Positions 11,501 to 25,100 of a stretch of 64,000 nt of DNA are shown here, in pieces. The notes under the pieces were generated by a model. The model ran no database searches and had not been told where the DNA came from. It saw only the letters and a program-made list of their open reading frames with translations. The DNA lies in contig JARUPZ010000006.1 of assembly GCA_031213475.1 (NCBI GenBank), forward strand, positions 1,579,501 to 1,643,500, given 5' to 3'. This DNA comes from Nereocystis luetkeana. Taxonomy: Eukaryota > Sar > Phaeophyceae > Laminariales > Laminariaceae. Made by a program: the position numbers and the translations under genes. Within the stretch, counting starts at the first letter, position 1; every line of letters begins with the position of its first letter.

Positions 11501-14500
11501 CTCCGTCCCGGCATTGTATCGTATAGGGACGCGAGGGTTTATGGCAATACGACTACAGCCAGCCAGGATACGAATACCCCCACCCGCCCCATTTCGTGTT
11601 CCGTCTTGCAAGGGGTGAGTGGCCTATGGTTGAATGGCGAAGGCGAGCAACAAATGAGTACGCCCCCCGGCTCCGCCCAAGTTATTTTCACCTGCACTCG
11701 TCTGTGTTGTTGATGCTGTCGCAGAAACCGTCCGAACTCCAATTTGGTGTGCACCCCGTCTCGTTCTCTGCATAATCGTCGATGTTTGTCGTCGTATATA
11801 TGGGAGCATCTTCCCCGAAGCAGTTCGCGGCAGGGTCGTCGCAGTCGAAGCCGCTGTTACCGCACTGAAATAAAGCATCGGCGCACGTGCAGGAGCAACA
11901 GTCTCCATCGTCATACCTGTTCATTTTCCCCGTCAAGTGCAGGGTTGGGGTGAAACATACCAGGGTAGATCATTACTTATTAGTCCGTTTGGCGTCTGAC
12001 TACCGACGTGCCGTGCAGCGCTTGTTCCGGTCATACCTTTCGCAAACGATAGGGGAACTACCTGGTACTGTAGAATCCGATGACCTCACACGTGAAAACG
12101 GTACTGATTGTATTTTATCGGGCCCGAATACTCGGCAAAATCATACCAATAATTCAGTCCTACACTGTGAGATATTGGGTCATGCCTTATCCTCGCTTAA
12201 GGCGTGCCACGGTAGGGCTACTCTACCTCTTTTTTGGCTAAAAAAAAACTGACTGACGGTACTGTACCTTTTTCTGGATAAAATAGTTCTGACTGACGGT
12301 ACCGTACCTTTTTTTGGCTAACATATTGATGGCCGACGGGGGGGGCGTCTCAACTGAGGAACTAACTACCAAACGTAGCGTAGTTTGGTTTTACCATAGT
12401 ATTCGTTGCATGCCTATATAGGCCATGGGATTGATTGCTCATGATCGGGTTTCCAGCTTGTGTTTTCTCTCAAATGCGCGACTTTTGGTTCAAGCGTATA
12501 TTTAGACCGTCCGGACTGAGGGATCCCAGAAAAGCTCAGGTGTAACCCCTATCGTAGGGGGGGGTCGCTGGTGGGTGTTTGTAACCGTTTGTAACCGTCG
12601 TCAACCGTGTGCACTGGAGAGAGGGCATCCGACAAATTATGAAAAGTAAAGGAGGATGATTTCGTTTTTATTAGAGTTTCGGACGAATATCGCTGATCTT
12701 CGTCTTAACCCATCTCTCAAACGTAAGGCATGCTCTTCCCCCCTACTTTTTCTCGCGGCCGTGAAAATAAAAAATCGGGATGCGTGTTACGCGTTATACA
12801 CGTACGCTAGTGTTCGCAACTCCACGCGCCGTTCGCAAAATTATTGCCCGTTCGCGGGACATAAAAAATAGCTCCTGATGGGATTTTTCTCCTTACATAC
12901 TGAAAACCCTTGGTTTTCCTTGCAAGGGAATGATAGTATTCCATGCCCAGTTGTTAACGTCTTTCAAGGTAGGCGATTGCCGTTCACGGGCGCCGTTTGC
13001 AGTTTTGGCCAAATTCTTGCGCATTGGGCGCCGTTCACACTTTCTTTAGCCGCAGCATGCATCTCTGAAGCAAAAAAACGGCGTGTCGCCGTTGCTGCTG
13101 CCGCTCTCCCACAGTTGGTTCCTCTGCTCCCTCGCCGCTGTTACCGGCGTCCACGTCGGCGTTAAGGGGGGAAGGAGGCACTTGTAGTGGGTAGTTGTAG
13201 TGCCCTATTCCGTTACGGTAGCTGTAGCAGGAACAGTAGTGTCACTAAAGCCTGGAGTGGGCTGTGCGGCCATGGCTGTACCACTTCTGGTTAGCCTACT
13301 GTACCCTACCCTCTGTCTCATTGCGGCACGGGAGGTTGTCCTGTACGAGATGGGGCAGAGGTTGTGCATCGCTTGTTTCTATCTTCGTCAAGTCGGGGGC
13401 GGCGTCGCGGTATGGAACGGCGTTGCGGCATATAGTGCTGGCAGTCCTTCTTCCGATGAGGAGGCCAGTGAACCTTGCTCCGCTCAGCTACGGGTTTTGT
13501 CTCGTGAGCTCCAGTTCACCACGACAGGTCTCTCTAACGGAAGCTTGGGTCATTATCCCATCGCTTTTTCGGGAGATCATACTAACCAGGACCAAATATG
13601 GTTTCATACACATAGGGGGAAGTGTGGTGCTACGTTTCATCGTGGGTTCTGATTACTATGACCCTTGGCAAAAGTAGTACCACTATGTTCCTAAATCTGA
13701 GCACCTTCTAGATAGAATATCTGCACAAAGACGGTATTTATATTACAAATCGGTACCACTTTAGGTGCTCATTTCGGCTCTCTGACTATAGATAAAACTA
13801 AATCCTCCCAGTCATCACACCAACAAAACCGCGATTCGATCAGTTGTGCCTGCTGACGACGGACTGCTTCGGCGTACGTATAGCACTCCTCTCACTCTAT
13901 TACATACCGTAAAGAGCAAAATGCTCTACTTCGCGACCTTTCGTCGCTGTTGCGGTTAGCGGACAAAAACCATCCGTGACCTCAGGCCGTTTCTGTTTTA
14001 AGGGCGTGTGCTTTGAGCTACATTTTTCCATCATTTAGTTTTGTGAAGCACCGATTTCGAGCCACGCAGCTCTACCATCTTTACCGGCAACAGTCCACGA
14101 ATAATTGTGTGGGGGGGGGGGCTCCCTGGCTCCACTGAAGCGCCGATCGAATCCACCTTGAAGCGCGTTTTTTTCGTTCAACACAAAACTCTCCATTCTT
14201 GCCAAGCGAAATCAAGAGTGCTCCTATAGTATCTTACCTGGTACAAAACAATATTAGCCCCTTCAGAGCCGCACTCAAGGTTTTGGGGAGAAAATACTTG
14301 GAAATAGTGTGGGGTCACTTTTGCAGTTGTGAAAGGCTCGAAAGGAGCGGGGATCGGGGGAAGATAACAACACTCTACAAGCCAGTACTACCGAAACAAT
14401 TTGAATAGGAGGGGACGGGGGACAAGAACATCCGCCCCACGGCCTTATGTAGCGGCCTTACGTAGATACTCCAAGCTTGTCGGATGACAAGCACGATAAC

Positions 14501-17500
14501 ACTAGACCAACTAGGACACGACTGCGGTAATACCAACAGCAACGCCAACATCATTCGTTCTATATCGTACACATATACAGCTATACTAGTATATGGTTGT
14601 CGACGTGATGCCCACAGGTGGCGAGGGGTTACTCCGTCCAGCTGCGACCCGCGAAGGCTCGGCGCTGTTCTCCCAACGAGCAGGAAATGCATATTTGCTG
14701 CCAAAGGCGTCCACGTGTAATAAAACAATTCTGCCGATACGGCACAAGACACCGATTGTACCCAGCATGGGATTGATAGCATACTTTACAAGGTATGACC
14801 TAACGCAGGCGATATCCCTTGTGCGAGAAACGGTGGGTTTTGTCAGATCGTTCACGTTCGCGGCGGGTTTGGCACGTTGACAAATGCATTGCTCACGAAG
14901 AGCGGGGGGTGAAGACCCAGGGCGCCATGAGGCAGTAGAGGGAATAATCTAGTATCAACCAATAGCATTGCCTTCATTTTCAGGCTGCGTGCAGTGCGAG
15001 AAAGGGGATCTGGCATCTCCTCACGGTCGGACCCTCAGAAGACATCCCCATATACAGGTTCTACACTAAATTCAGTATAACGGCTCTCGAATCTCTTATT
15101 TTCCTGGATACTAAGTGAAGCCTGGCTTTCTTGCCACTCGATCTCTCGGTATTTGGGTTGTATGTTGCGTGGGTTGTCGTGTAAGGTGTCCTGTACCGCT
15201 GCTGTGCTCGTGTCTTCGCCTGGTACTTCCGAAGCACCTACAGAGTATCGACCTCTTCACAAGAGACCGAGCTACTGGCCCAGGCTATATTTCTTAGTCT
15301 AAGAAAGGAGGGATGTCTTCAACTCTAACTTCATCATATCCGCTCCAGAGTGTATTATTCTTCAGTAAATGCACAAGTATATTCGTATACGAGGTGTAAG
15401 GATCGAAGCATTACCGCATCACTGCTGAAGTTCTTGTGAGGCTATTTTTAGTGAAAGGGCGGGTATTGTATTCTCTCGAAAAACGCATCCACCCATCGCC
15501 CCACCGACCCACGCACGCACCCACCTGCATTCCTCGTTGTTGTTCCAAGGGTCGCAATCACCATCTCCGATGTAGTCCGTTAGGCCTGAGCAGGAGAGGT
15601 CGCTGGTGCTGGCGGTGCTCGTGGTACCGACCCGGCAGGCGAACGCCGTCGCCGAAGGATCGATGCAGTCAAAGCCGCTCGTGCCGCACTGGTAGGTATT
15701 ATCGATGCAAGTGCAGGAGCAGCAGTCCCCACCGTCATACCTAAACAAACGTTTTTTTTTTTTAAAGGGAAAAATCGGGTGGAGTCCGTCAAGCGAGGGT
15801 AGCGGGAGAGGGTTCTTGCCAAAAAGAGATGTACCTTGTCCATTTTAAACCGAAAATAGATACACCCCATACACATCACATGTAAAACGCACACGCCAGC
15901 CCCGCGACTGGCCAGGCTCACGTCGTACCTGCTTTTTGGCTTGAAACTGGCCAGGTATGTACACCTGGGTACCTGTTTTTTTGCTTGAAACTGGCCAGGT
16001 GTGTACACCTGGATTTGTCTACTGTGTCTATTAATAGCTTTCAACCGTTTTTGCCTGGTTTTGAGCCAATCGAAGGCCATACGTACACTGTTTCTCCTCT
16101 TCGTATGCGGTCTCCGGTCCCCTCGGTAGCAATTATCATGTACGAGGTATACACTCTGTGTACAATTATTATGTATACAATCTGTGCTGATTTCACTTTT
16201 TTTTCTTGGGGGGTACGACGTGCATCAGCTGTATGTTCTGATGTGTACTGGTGTTGTTTTGTACCAGGTATGGTCATAGCAGTCACACGACAGAACCGTG
16301 GACACAGACGGCAATTCGTTTGCCCCACCCCGCGTCGAGGTGGGCTCAGTTTTGGTACGGCAAGATATTTCATGCCGAGCAGGCGGTTCCTCGAGAACGG
16401 TCGAGAGACTTCAAAGTTGGCAACGGAGGACGGGGGGGGGGGGAAGCAGAATAAATAATTTTGGCGCGCCGGCCGCGGTGGAAAAAAAAAGAAGAACGAA
16501 GCCTAGTGACCCCCCGCATATCCGAGTGGGGAGCGTGGTACCTGTACTCTCATGAAAACCAAGCAATTCAATTTTCGGAGGTCACACGACAACTACTGTT
16601 CAGGTGCGCAATGATTATGATTTGCCATGGCCATAAACGCCGTTCTTGTCCTGCGATTTTCACATCGTTTCAGTGTGTACCCCAGTGTTTGGCTCGAAAG
16701 GAACAGGTAAACCTGTTTTTGGTTTCAATCCAAAATTATACAAGCAACAGCTCTGAGACGGGTGTATATTTATGGCCTCAAGTAGGATATTTTCTCAAGA
16801 ATCAACCGATCAGCTGTGAGACCGACGCCATTGGAAACGAGGTCTTAAATGTTAAAAAAAAATGTTTCTACACCATTTCAGCGGCTGTATCTCGCGGGGA
16901 ATTCAAAACGAGACTTTTTGTTGTCGAGACTATTCCGTTTGACGTTTGACAAGGTGCAGCTCTTATTCCAATCACACCAGACCATGCTGCTGCTAACACT
17001 GAACCAGGCACCCCAGACCTCACCGCCGGTCATCGAAGCAGCGGGACAGAGGTAGATACAGACGATGCAGTTTTTGTACCTGGACGGACTTGTCGTCGCA
17101 AGCGCTGACATTATGCCAGAGATCACACGACGGATCCGACCCGCATTGGCACGCTACAATCAGCTTAAACGGGAGCTGTAGTATATGGGGGATGCCCCGT
17201 TCATTTCAAAAGGGCGCATGCTAAAAGGCCGAGGTGGTGCAGACCCTGCTGTACGGGCATTTGACTTGGACTCTTGGCCAGGAGCACTCTGCTGAGTTTT
17301 AAACGGCACACCACAAACTCCTTCTACGGATCATTGGCTTCCAGAGCCGATAAGACACCGACCACCTTATGTCGTACACCGCGGCCCTAGAAAAAGCACA
17401 TCGCGATAGCGCTGAGACGACCATTCGCAAACGACGCCTCCTCTTTGCGGGGGTCGTACAGCGGACGACCAATGAGCGGCTGACCCGTCGGGTGATATTT

Positions 17501-20500
17501 GGGACGATGGCTTATGGGCAGAACCCGGGACCAGGCCGATCAGAAAATAACTGAGCCCAATGTCTAGCAAACGACGTCATGTTGTGTTTTGCAAGCCACC
17601 GAGGGGTCCACGGAAAGCTCCCCTTCGCTGTTCGGAGTACAGACGGTGTTATGGCCGAGGGCGGCTAAGAAGAGCGGAAAGTAGCATCGTGGGATGGTCG
17701 AAGCGGTGGACTATTTCATGGCGAGGTGACACAGGGAAGAGGCGCAGAGAAGCCGGCTGCGCCACGCGGCTGAAGACGCCAAGAGCGGCGACAAGTGGAG
17801 GGGGGGGGGGCAGCCGTACCGATACAGCTGTCAACGAATGCAGAAACGAAATGATTGATCGGGTGGCTAGGTATCGATTCGACTAGCCCTTGAATTCTAT
17901 CACGGGGGACCATAGTTAATAGGACCAAATATTGTTAGTAAAAATTGGTAAATATGCAGATTTTTATGTACACCATAGGTCCTATTAACTATGGTCCCCC
18001 GTAATAGCAGTTTTTTTTAGTTTCTTCAATGAGGGGGGAACGCGACAGCGTCAGTACTGACACTTGACGCCGCTGTTGACGAAAGTAGCAAGGAGACGGC
18101 AAAGGGTGTGGCTAGGTTTCCGAATCGATTTTCTAGCAGAGACGGGCACTCATGTTACTATCACCGCCTGGAGAACGATTTCCCCTTTTTCCTTCCTGCT
18201 CTCTTCCTTCGTGATTTTTGCCTTGTCTCTCCCTTAGCTGCCTTTCCCCCCCCCCGCCGTCCTTATACCGGCATTTTCCTCTCCTTCGTGTTGCTTCGTC
18301 CGTGAAGCATATGTATGTCCTTCTTGAGTACGTATGCTTTCCTTCGAACAGCCTTTCGGATCTCCTTGCGTCATTTGTAGTATGTTTCTTTTCATAATTT
18401 ATCTACTTGTAGTGTCTTTTAGTTTGTTCATATCGCCTGGTCTTTCTTGTGTTGTTGTGTTTTCGCACCCGGCACGCTGGCATTTCACTTGCTTGACCCA
18501 TGAATTTGCGATTATTTTTGGTCTTGGTCTTGGTCTGTTTCACAGATCGTGACTACACAATTAGTGTATCCCTCTAGGAAAAGGAATCAGGACGGATACT
18601 GGGTGTACTGATGAAGCTGGGTAAAAAGGACATCACGCGAAGGCAACACACACCATCCACATACAAAATGGTAAAAGTAGAATACTATGGCTTATTACAT
18701 GGAATGTGCTTATCAATCAGACCTTAACTCTTGACCCAAGACCACTTATTTATTTTTCTGCGAGAGCTTTCCAATGCAGTTGGTATTTTATACAAGGTCT
18801 GGCTTCGAAGGTTTTGCGAGGGAGCAAGCTTTCGAAAAATTGCAAAGATTGACCCATTTTTCGATGAGATTGGAAACTATGTCGGTTTTGGGCCAGTCCT
18901 TGTTTTCGTTTTTTTTCAAATCTTGTTCCCTCGTAGGTAATTAAATGATCTTGACAGCGGAAAGTCTCACTTTAAGTTCCCCGCGAGATACAGCCGCTGA
19001 AATGGTGTGAAAACAACAACCTAAATCGAGCATTTAAGATCTCGTTACCCCAGTCATCAGTCTGAGATCGATTATTTGGTTCAGGCTCATCTTTGCAATA
19101 ATTTGTGTGTGATGCGTCGAATTTCATATTTTGAAGCTGCGTGTGATGATTATTAGCTCGTGCGTATGTGCTCTTTGCGGGTTTTATATTGCTAAAAATA
19201 TAAAAGCACGAGCTCTGCGGCAAATTAAGTATTTATGACCCATCCATGAAGAATCTCTCAAAAATTACGGGAGATCGAGGTTTTTTGTCGCTACTCATAC
19301 TTGCAGTATGTGTGTGATAAACCGACCACCCTCCCTGGCTCTTTAAAAGACAGTTACGCGCCGGTTGGTATTACTGCCTGTTGTGGATGTTGTGGCCCAA
19401 ACCTCGTACGTCACCACTTCTACTTACAACCTCAGAAATCTAGGGTCACACAATCCGCAATAATAGGCAAAAATGTCAACCGGTACGTAACTGTCTTTTA
19501 AAGAGACCGAACGAACAGCGTGCCTGTTTTTAGTTTATTCGTATGCTTTAATACATGATTTATCGAATTTAAGTTTAGGATATACCGGTATACTATTACG
19601 GGGGGCCATAGTTAATAGGACCAAATATTGTTAGTAAAAACGGTTAAATATATAGGTTTTTATGTGTACCATAGGTCCTATTAACTATGGTCCCCCGTAA
19701 TACCAGGTATATGCATACATATATATATAATATTATATATACATGTATTCAAAATAGAACTGTAAGATCGACGATTTCGTCGAAAACTATCTTTGCAAGC
19801 CGTTCATGATACTTCAATCGCGCGTACTAAGGGTTTCGTATGACCTCATCCAGGATTTACACCCCGGTATATGAGGAGGACAAAACTTGAAGCTGCAGAT
19901 AACCGAGAGTGCGTGCGTATGTATTTATGGAAATAATAAGAATACGTTGTCGGGGATTGCACGTAGCTGTTGCCACGGGTAGGGAGTATGCCAGGTTCGT
20001 ATCTAATTCCTGGTACTACCTTTTTTAAAATATGTAAATACTCCAGGTATACATTTGGATATCATCATCACTACTACCGGGCAGCATTAAATAATATATA
20101 CCTTTGTCATGGTGCCTCATAGAGGGGAGGGCGCAGGGGTGTCCATGCTGGCCAGGGCACACTTCTGCTTGGTAAAGTTCTTCTATTGTAGCTGCTTATC
20201 TCACGGAGAGCTCAATTAATTCGGGTACGTACAGGAACAGAGTGAGATCGGGAGGGGACAGGCTGTTCCCTGAACCATGTATCTTCATACACGTACGATC
20301 TACTGAGACGTTTCCGTTACTACTGTAGCACGTCACGTGATCTCCTGCGCATAGTACGTATTTATTTGCCTATGTTCTCATACTGGTACTTATTACATCC
20401 CCTCATGGCTACGTGATATCATCACACTAGCCCACTCTGAATAGTCATAGAAGCAGATCACACGACGATCAAAGGATGACGGCCATATCATCCCAGGAAT

Positions 20501-20589
20501 CGGAAAGGGAGGTCGAAGGTGCGGCCATTCGAAACCAGAATATATTCGCTAGGTTTATCTAGGGTTTCAGTAGCGGAAATTCGAAACTC

Positions 20590-20621
<32 letters not shown>

Positions 20622-21075
20622 CCCCTCAAAAAGAAACTCCAATCCTCGCAAAATCTGATCCTAAACCGCCCCCGACGTTGACGTGCATGCCGCGCGAATC
20701 GATAGCGGACACACGTACACGCAGTCTGGGCCAACTTCCGGATTTAACGGAGCCCTGTGTCTTGAGCTACGCGTCCCAGCCCCACCCACGGGACAATTGC
20801 TTGCAGACAATCCCTTGTGCCGGAGTCGGTACGAACAGCGAAATATTTTGCAAATTGGCTACAACAGCGCATCGATCGTATCTAAAGTAAGATCACCTTG
20901 TAGAAGCATGGGTCGCTCAACGGGGTTGAGGTCTTTGCTTGCCGCTCGCAAACAGCCGTGCAAGGTCGCTTCTCGCCACAGGGTCTTGACCCCATGGGGT
21001 TTGCGATACATTCTGTGGCGTTTTATGGCAGGGTCACTTCCCGATCCACACTAAATCGAAGTACTTATCAGACAG

Positions 21076-21114
<39 letters not shown>

Positions 21115-22098
21115 GCAGCAACTCGGAAGTTCTGGACGCCGTGCAAGGTCCCAGAGCAATTCCTGCTTGACAGGAAGGACTCGCAAGCATGGAAGCCCGC
21201 GCACAAAGAGTTACGGACGCACGGGCACCAATTTCCTCCCGGAGGCACGCCGCGCGCAGCAAGGGTCGGAAGGAGGCTGCTGCTGCGAGAAGGTGTGCCA
21301 AACGCCCCCGATTACTCGTACCGTTCCCCGAATAGCGTAGGTCAACAGTTGTTGCGAGGGAAATACGACAGCAGTGTTGCGGTGATGTCCAACAGAGTTT
21401 TCGTAGCAGGTGCCACCACTACTGCTGTACGACATTTCCAGCAGAGCTTCTCCTGCTTTCCCATCCCCTCGACAATAGTAAGGTGGGCCTGACAATACCA
21501 CATACATCATGTCTTAGGGACACAGCCCGCACATTAATGTGGACAGGCACATTCTGCCTACGAGTACTCGTAGAGTAGGGCTTCGTCAGGCAGAGCTCAA
21601 AGAACAAAAAACGTTATGACAGGTGCCCCCCCTACTACTACTGCTGTACGACATCTCCAGCAGATCTTCTTCCGCTTCTCCGTTCCCTGATCGGTAGGAA
21701 GGTGGGCCTGACAACACCACCTGCAGCATGTCTTAGGGACACGGCTCGAACGATGCTGTGGGCAGGCACACGAGTACTCGTGTAGATGGGTTTCATTAGG
21801 TGGGACACACCAACAAAAAAAACGTTTGATATTCAACAACTTACAATCGCACTATTAATAGCACGATAATGTTTTGTTTGTGTGTGCGAGCACAGAGCCT
21901 ATCGGGACTGACATTGGTGAGGTGTGCCTTGAGCTCAGTGGACAAACGTGGCAAAAAAAATGTTGAATGACACACGATGACACAGTGACACACACTTACA
22001 GAGAGAGAAACTATGAACGAGGCACCCTATTCTCGTACACGACTCGTTCCAAAGAGGCTTTTCCCCCCTGGAAACCAAGAACACTCTCTGCAACCAGC

Positions 22099-22132
<34 letters not shown>

Positions 22133-25100
22133 GTAGCAGCAGCAGGACACACGCGGCCAGGGTCAACGTCGCTGTACGCTCGGCTTGTCGGTCCAACCCT
22201 TGAGCCCTTCGTACACGTACTCGATTTTGGTTTGTATTTCCTAGTTCCCCACCTCGAACCTCGGCATAATTTGAAGAGTAAGCATCTGTTTGTAGACATG
22301 TTCAAGAGAGCTTCTCGTAGCAGGTGCCACCACTACTATTAAGACCGCGGCACAACATTTCCAGCAGAGCTTCTCCTGCTTCTCCGTCCCCTCGTCAGTG
22401 GGAAGGTGGACCTGACAATACCGCCTGCTGCATGTCTTAGGGACACGGCCCAAACGTTGCTGTGGACAGGCACAGTCTGCCTACGAGTACTCACTCGTAG
22501 AGTTGGGTTTCGTTACGTAGGTAGATCTAAAAAAACAAGGACCGTTATGACAGGTGCCACCACTACTACTGCTGTACGACATCCGCAGCAGACCTTCTCC
22601 CGCTTCTCCGTCCCCTTATCAGTAGGAGGACGGGCCTGACAGCAGCGCTTTTCTACGCCTGTGACGGTGTTACGTGCTTTGACTCTTCCTATTTTGTATA
22701 CCGTGCCACAGCACCTTTCGATCGGCTCGTGATGTTTCTTTCTCTATGTTAGGCTACTTTATGCCTTCTCCCGCTTCTCCGTCCCCTTATCAGTAGGAGG
22801 ACGGGCCTGACAGCAGCGCTTTTCTACGCCTGTGACGGTGTTACGTGCTTTGACTCTTCCTATTTTATATACCGTGCCACAGCACCTTTCGATCGGCTCG
22901 TGATGTTTATTTCTCTATGATAGGCTACTTTATGTAATAGATTTCGAGTACTTACACAGAAAAAGTGGTGACGACGGTCGTGTCCTTATTCGACAAGTCT
23001 ACTCTCCGCGCTGCTGTACCATATAGGTTTAATCAAAACAACAACACAAAACTACGAAAATACTACCACGGAAAGGTAACACCTAGGGAACAGCCGGGCA
23101 ACGATTGCCCTGCTCTACAGCAGTAAATATACCCCACCGTACCAATGAGACTCGACGCCTCATGCCTGGGACAAACACGCAGCCCCCTTGTCCGAGTGAT
23201 TGCCTTGCGGTGCGGATGGGAAGAGCTTGAGACGTCGAGCCCTTACCAGGATGCTCCCCTCGACGTCCTTTCTTTTCGATACGCAACGCTGTGTTTTGGG
23301 CGTATTTTGCCAACTATTGCCGTTTTCCCTACAGACGCCAACGACGGTAGCTATCAGCGGTTCCGGTTGCCGGCACAACGCTATTACGGGGGACCATAGT
23401 TAATAGGACCAAATATTGTTAGTAAAAATGGTTAAATATATAGGTTTTTATGTACACCATAGGTCCTATTAACTATGGTCCCCCGTAATAGTGCCTCGCC
23501 AACCGGGCCATCGTTCCGCTTCGCTCTCGTCACACAACGTGCGCCAGCCCCGCGGAATAAGGGTCGTTATTGTCGTCAGTTTTTTTTTTTTCTCGTTTCG
23601 CGGAAAACTCACGGAAACGCGAAAAAAATGCGGTGGGTCCTATTGTCGCCTGGTATCATGTTTCGTGAGGTTGCAACGCTCGTCCATCTGATTGAATCGT
23701 CGAAACCAGCGGCGAGCGCGCAGGCCATCCGCTGGATCGTGCCGCTAAATATGCCCCTACTCCTAGAGAGGCGACCATGTCTCGCCGTACCTCGCGAGCT
23801 CAACGCCTGGTGCGACAAAGCCCTCCACGACATGAAAATAGTTGGCGATTTCGTGTTGATCTCGGCTATGTCGGTGAGTCGGCTCTGTCGACCGGACGAA
23901 TAGAGCCCTCGTTGTGCACGGCGCTTTCTGCGACCAGCCACGGCCTGAGAATGACCCTGGGTATGACCCTGATCTATCCTGTGCAGTGCCGGGTGGTGAC
24001 ACGGCGCACACGGCTCACACGGTGCGCCTACCAGATGTTCTGCGACGATGCGGAACTTTTCCGCGATACGGGATTTATTGTTTTAGGAATTTTGCCGGGG
24101 TTGGAAAAATTCCGCGAAACGCGAAAAAAAAAACCGGAAATCCGGAAATATTCCTCGAAACGCGAAAAAAAAAACGTCCGGATAATAACGACCCTAAGAG
24201 CCCCTATTTGGAAACCCGTGTACACCGTGAGGACAACGGACATCGGGGCCGAACGGACCCCCCCGTGCTAACCACACACCTACCCCTAGGCCCAGGGGGT
24301 AGTTCCGGCTATGGAGCGAAAGACTCGCTACCATAGTTGACCAGAACATGCATAGACCTCCCTGCTCCGTCAGCCTACCAGGCGCCGTGCATCGCGACAC
24401 GAGCCTGAAGGCCTCAGTCAGACCACAGGAGATGCACCTCCTCACGAGTTAATCCCTGCTGCAAAGTCGTCGGAGACTCGAGCAGGGGTCCCCAAGGGCA
24501 TCTCCGCTAACCTCATCGACCCTCCCTGAAATGCGTCCATTCCGACCATTTTCCCCGCAACACTGGGAGCGCAGACGGGTTCAACGACCCAGCTTCCCTT
24601 CCATGGATGCCACGCGACGGTCCAAGCGACCGCCGCGTCCTATCACTGCCTGGCAGCGCACCGCAGCCAGTCTACATCCGGAACCATAGATCGGAATACT
24701 TCCCCGTGAACCTTCGCCCCGTGTTCGCATTGGCGCTTCTCGGACTTCTGTCCCCGTGGTGGGTATGGTGACTACACCGAACACTTCACGGTGCCGCACA
24801 AGACCGAGCAGATGAGGGACACCGCAACTCAGAGAAGTACTAGAACCGACACCACCACCCCGGGACATCGACGTCGAGGCCAACAAACGCCGGAGCTTCT
24901 TCCGGTTTCCCACAACAATCTACCATGACATCTGCGGAACACCAACTTGCTTACCGTTCCCCGAACCGTCTATCTGGACCCTTGCGGGCCCTTCGGGACG
25001 ACACCCACCCCGAGCCGATGCCCCCCCCACGACGGCGTCGCCGCCGCCTACTGGCCACCACCTGACTTCCCACACCACGGTGAACCCCCCCGCCTACCGA

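Larger units (their letters stand above)
10007..11691. other. Remainder of LNR gene 1 intron 3
   Basis: It holds the TTAA MITE (10541-10637) and the repeat at 11404-11565 listed separately. Otherwise it is unique-looking, with one TACCTGGTA at 10069 and short homopolymer runs. No gene is recognised. Confidence 0.5.
19703..21339. other. Intron 1 sequence with microsatellites
   Basis: It contains an (AT)n patch at 19715-19740, (TGTC)n at 20590-20621 and (CAA)n at 21076-21120. No gene is recognised. The reading frames around 20519-21054 have no known domain. Confidence 0.5.

Noticed and set aside
13200-13677. Two plus-strand frames of about 140-150 codons
   Set aside because: No domain, no splice context, and they lie in an intron on the opposite strand from the only supported gene.
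20590-21120. CRISPR-like arrays
   Set aside because: These are simple 3-4-bp microsatellites with no spacers.
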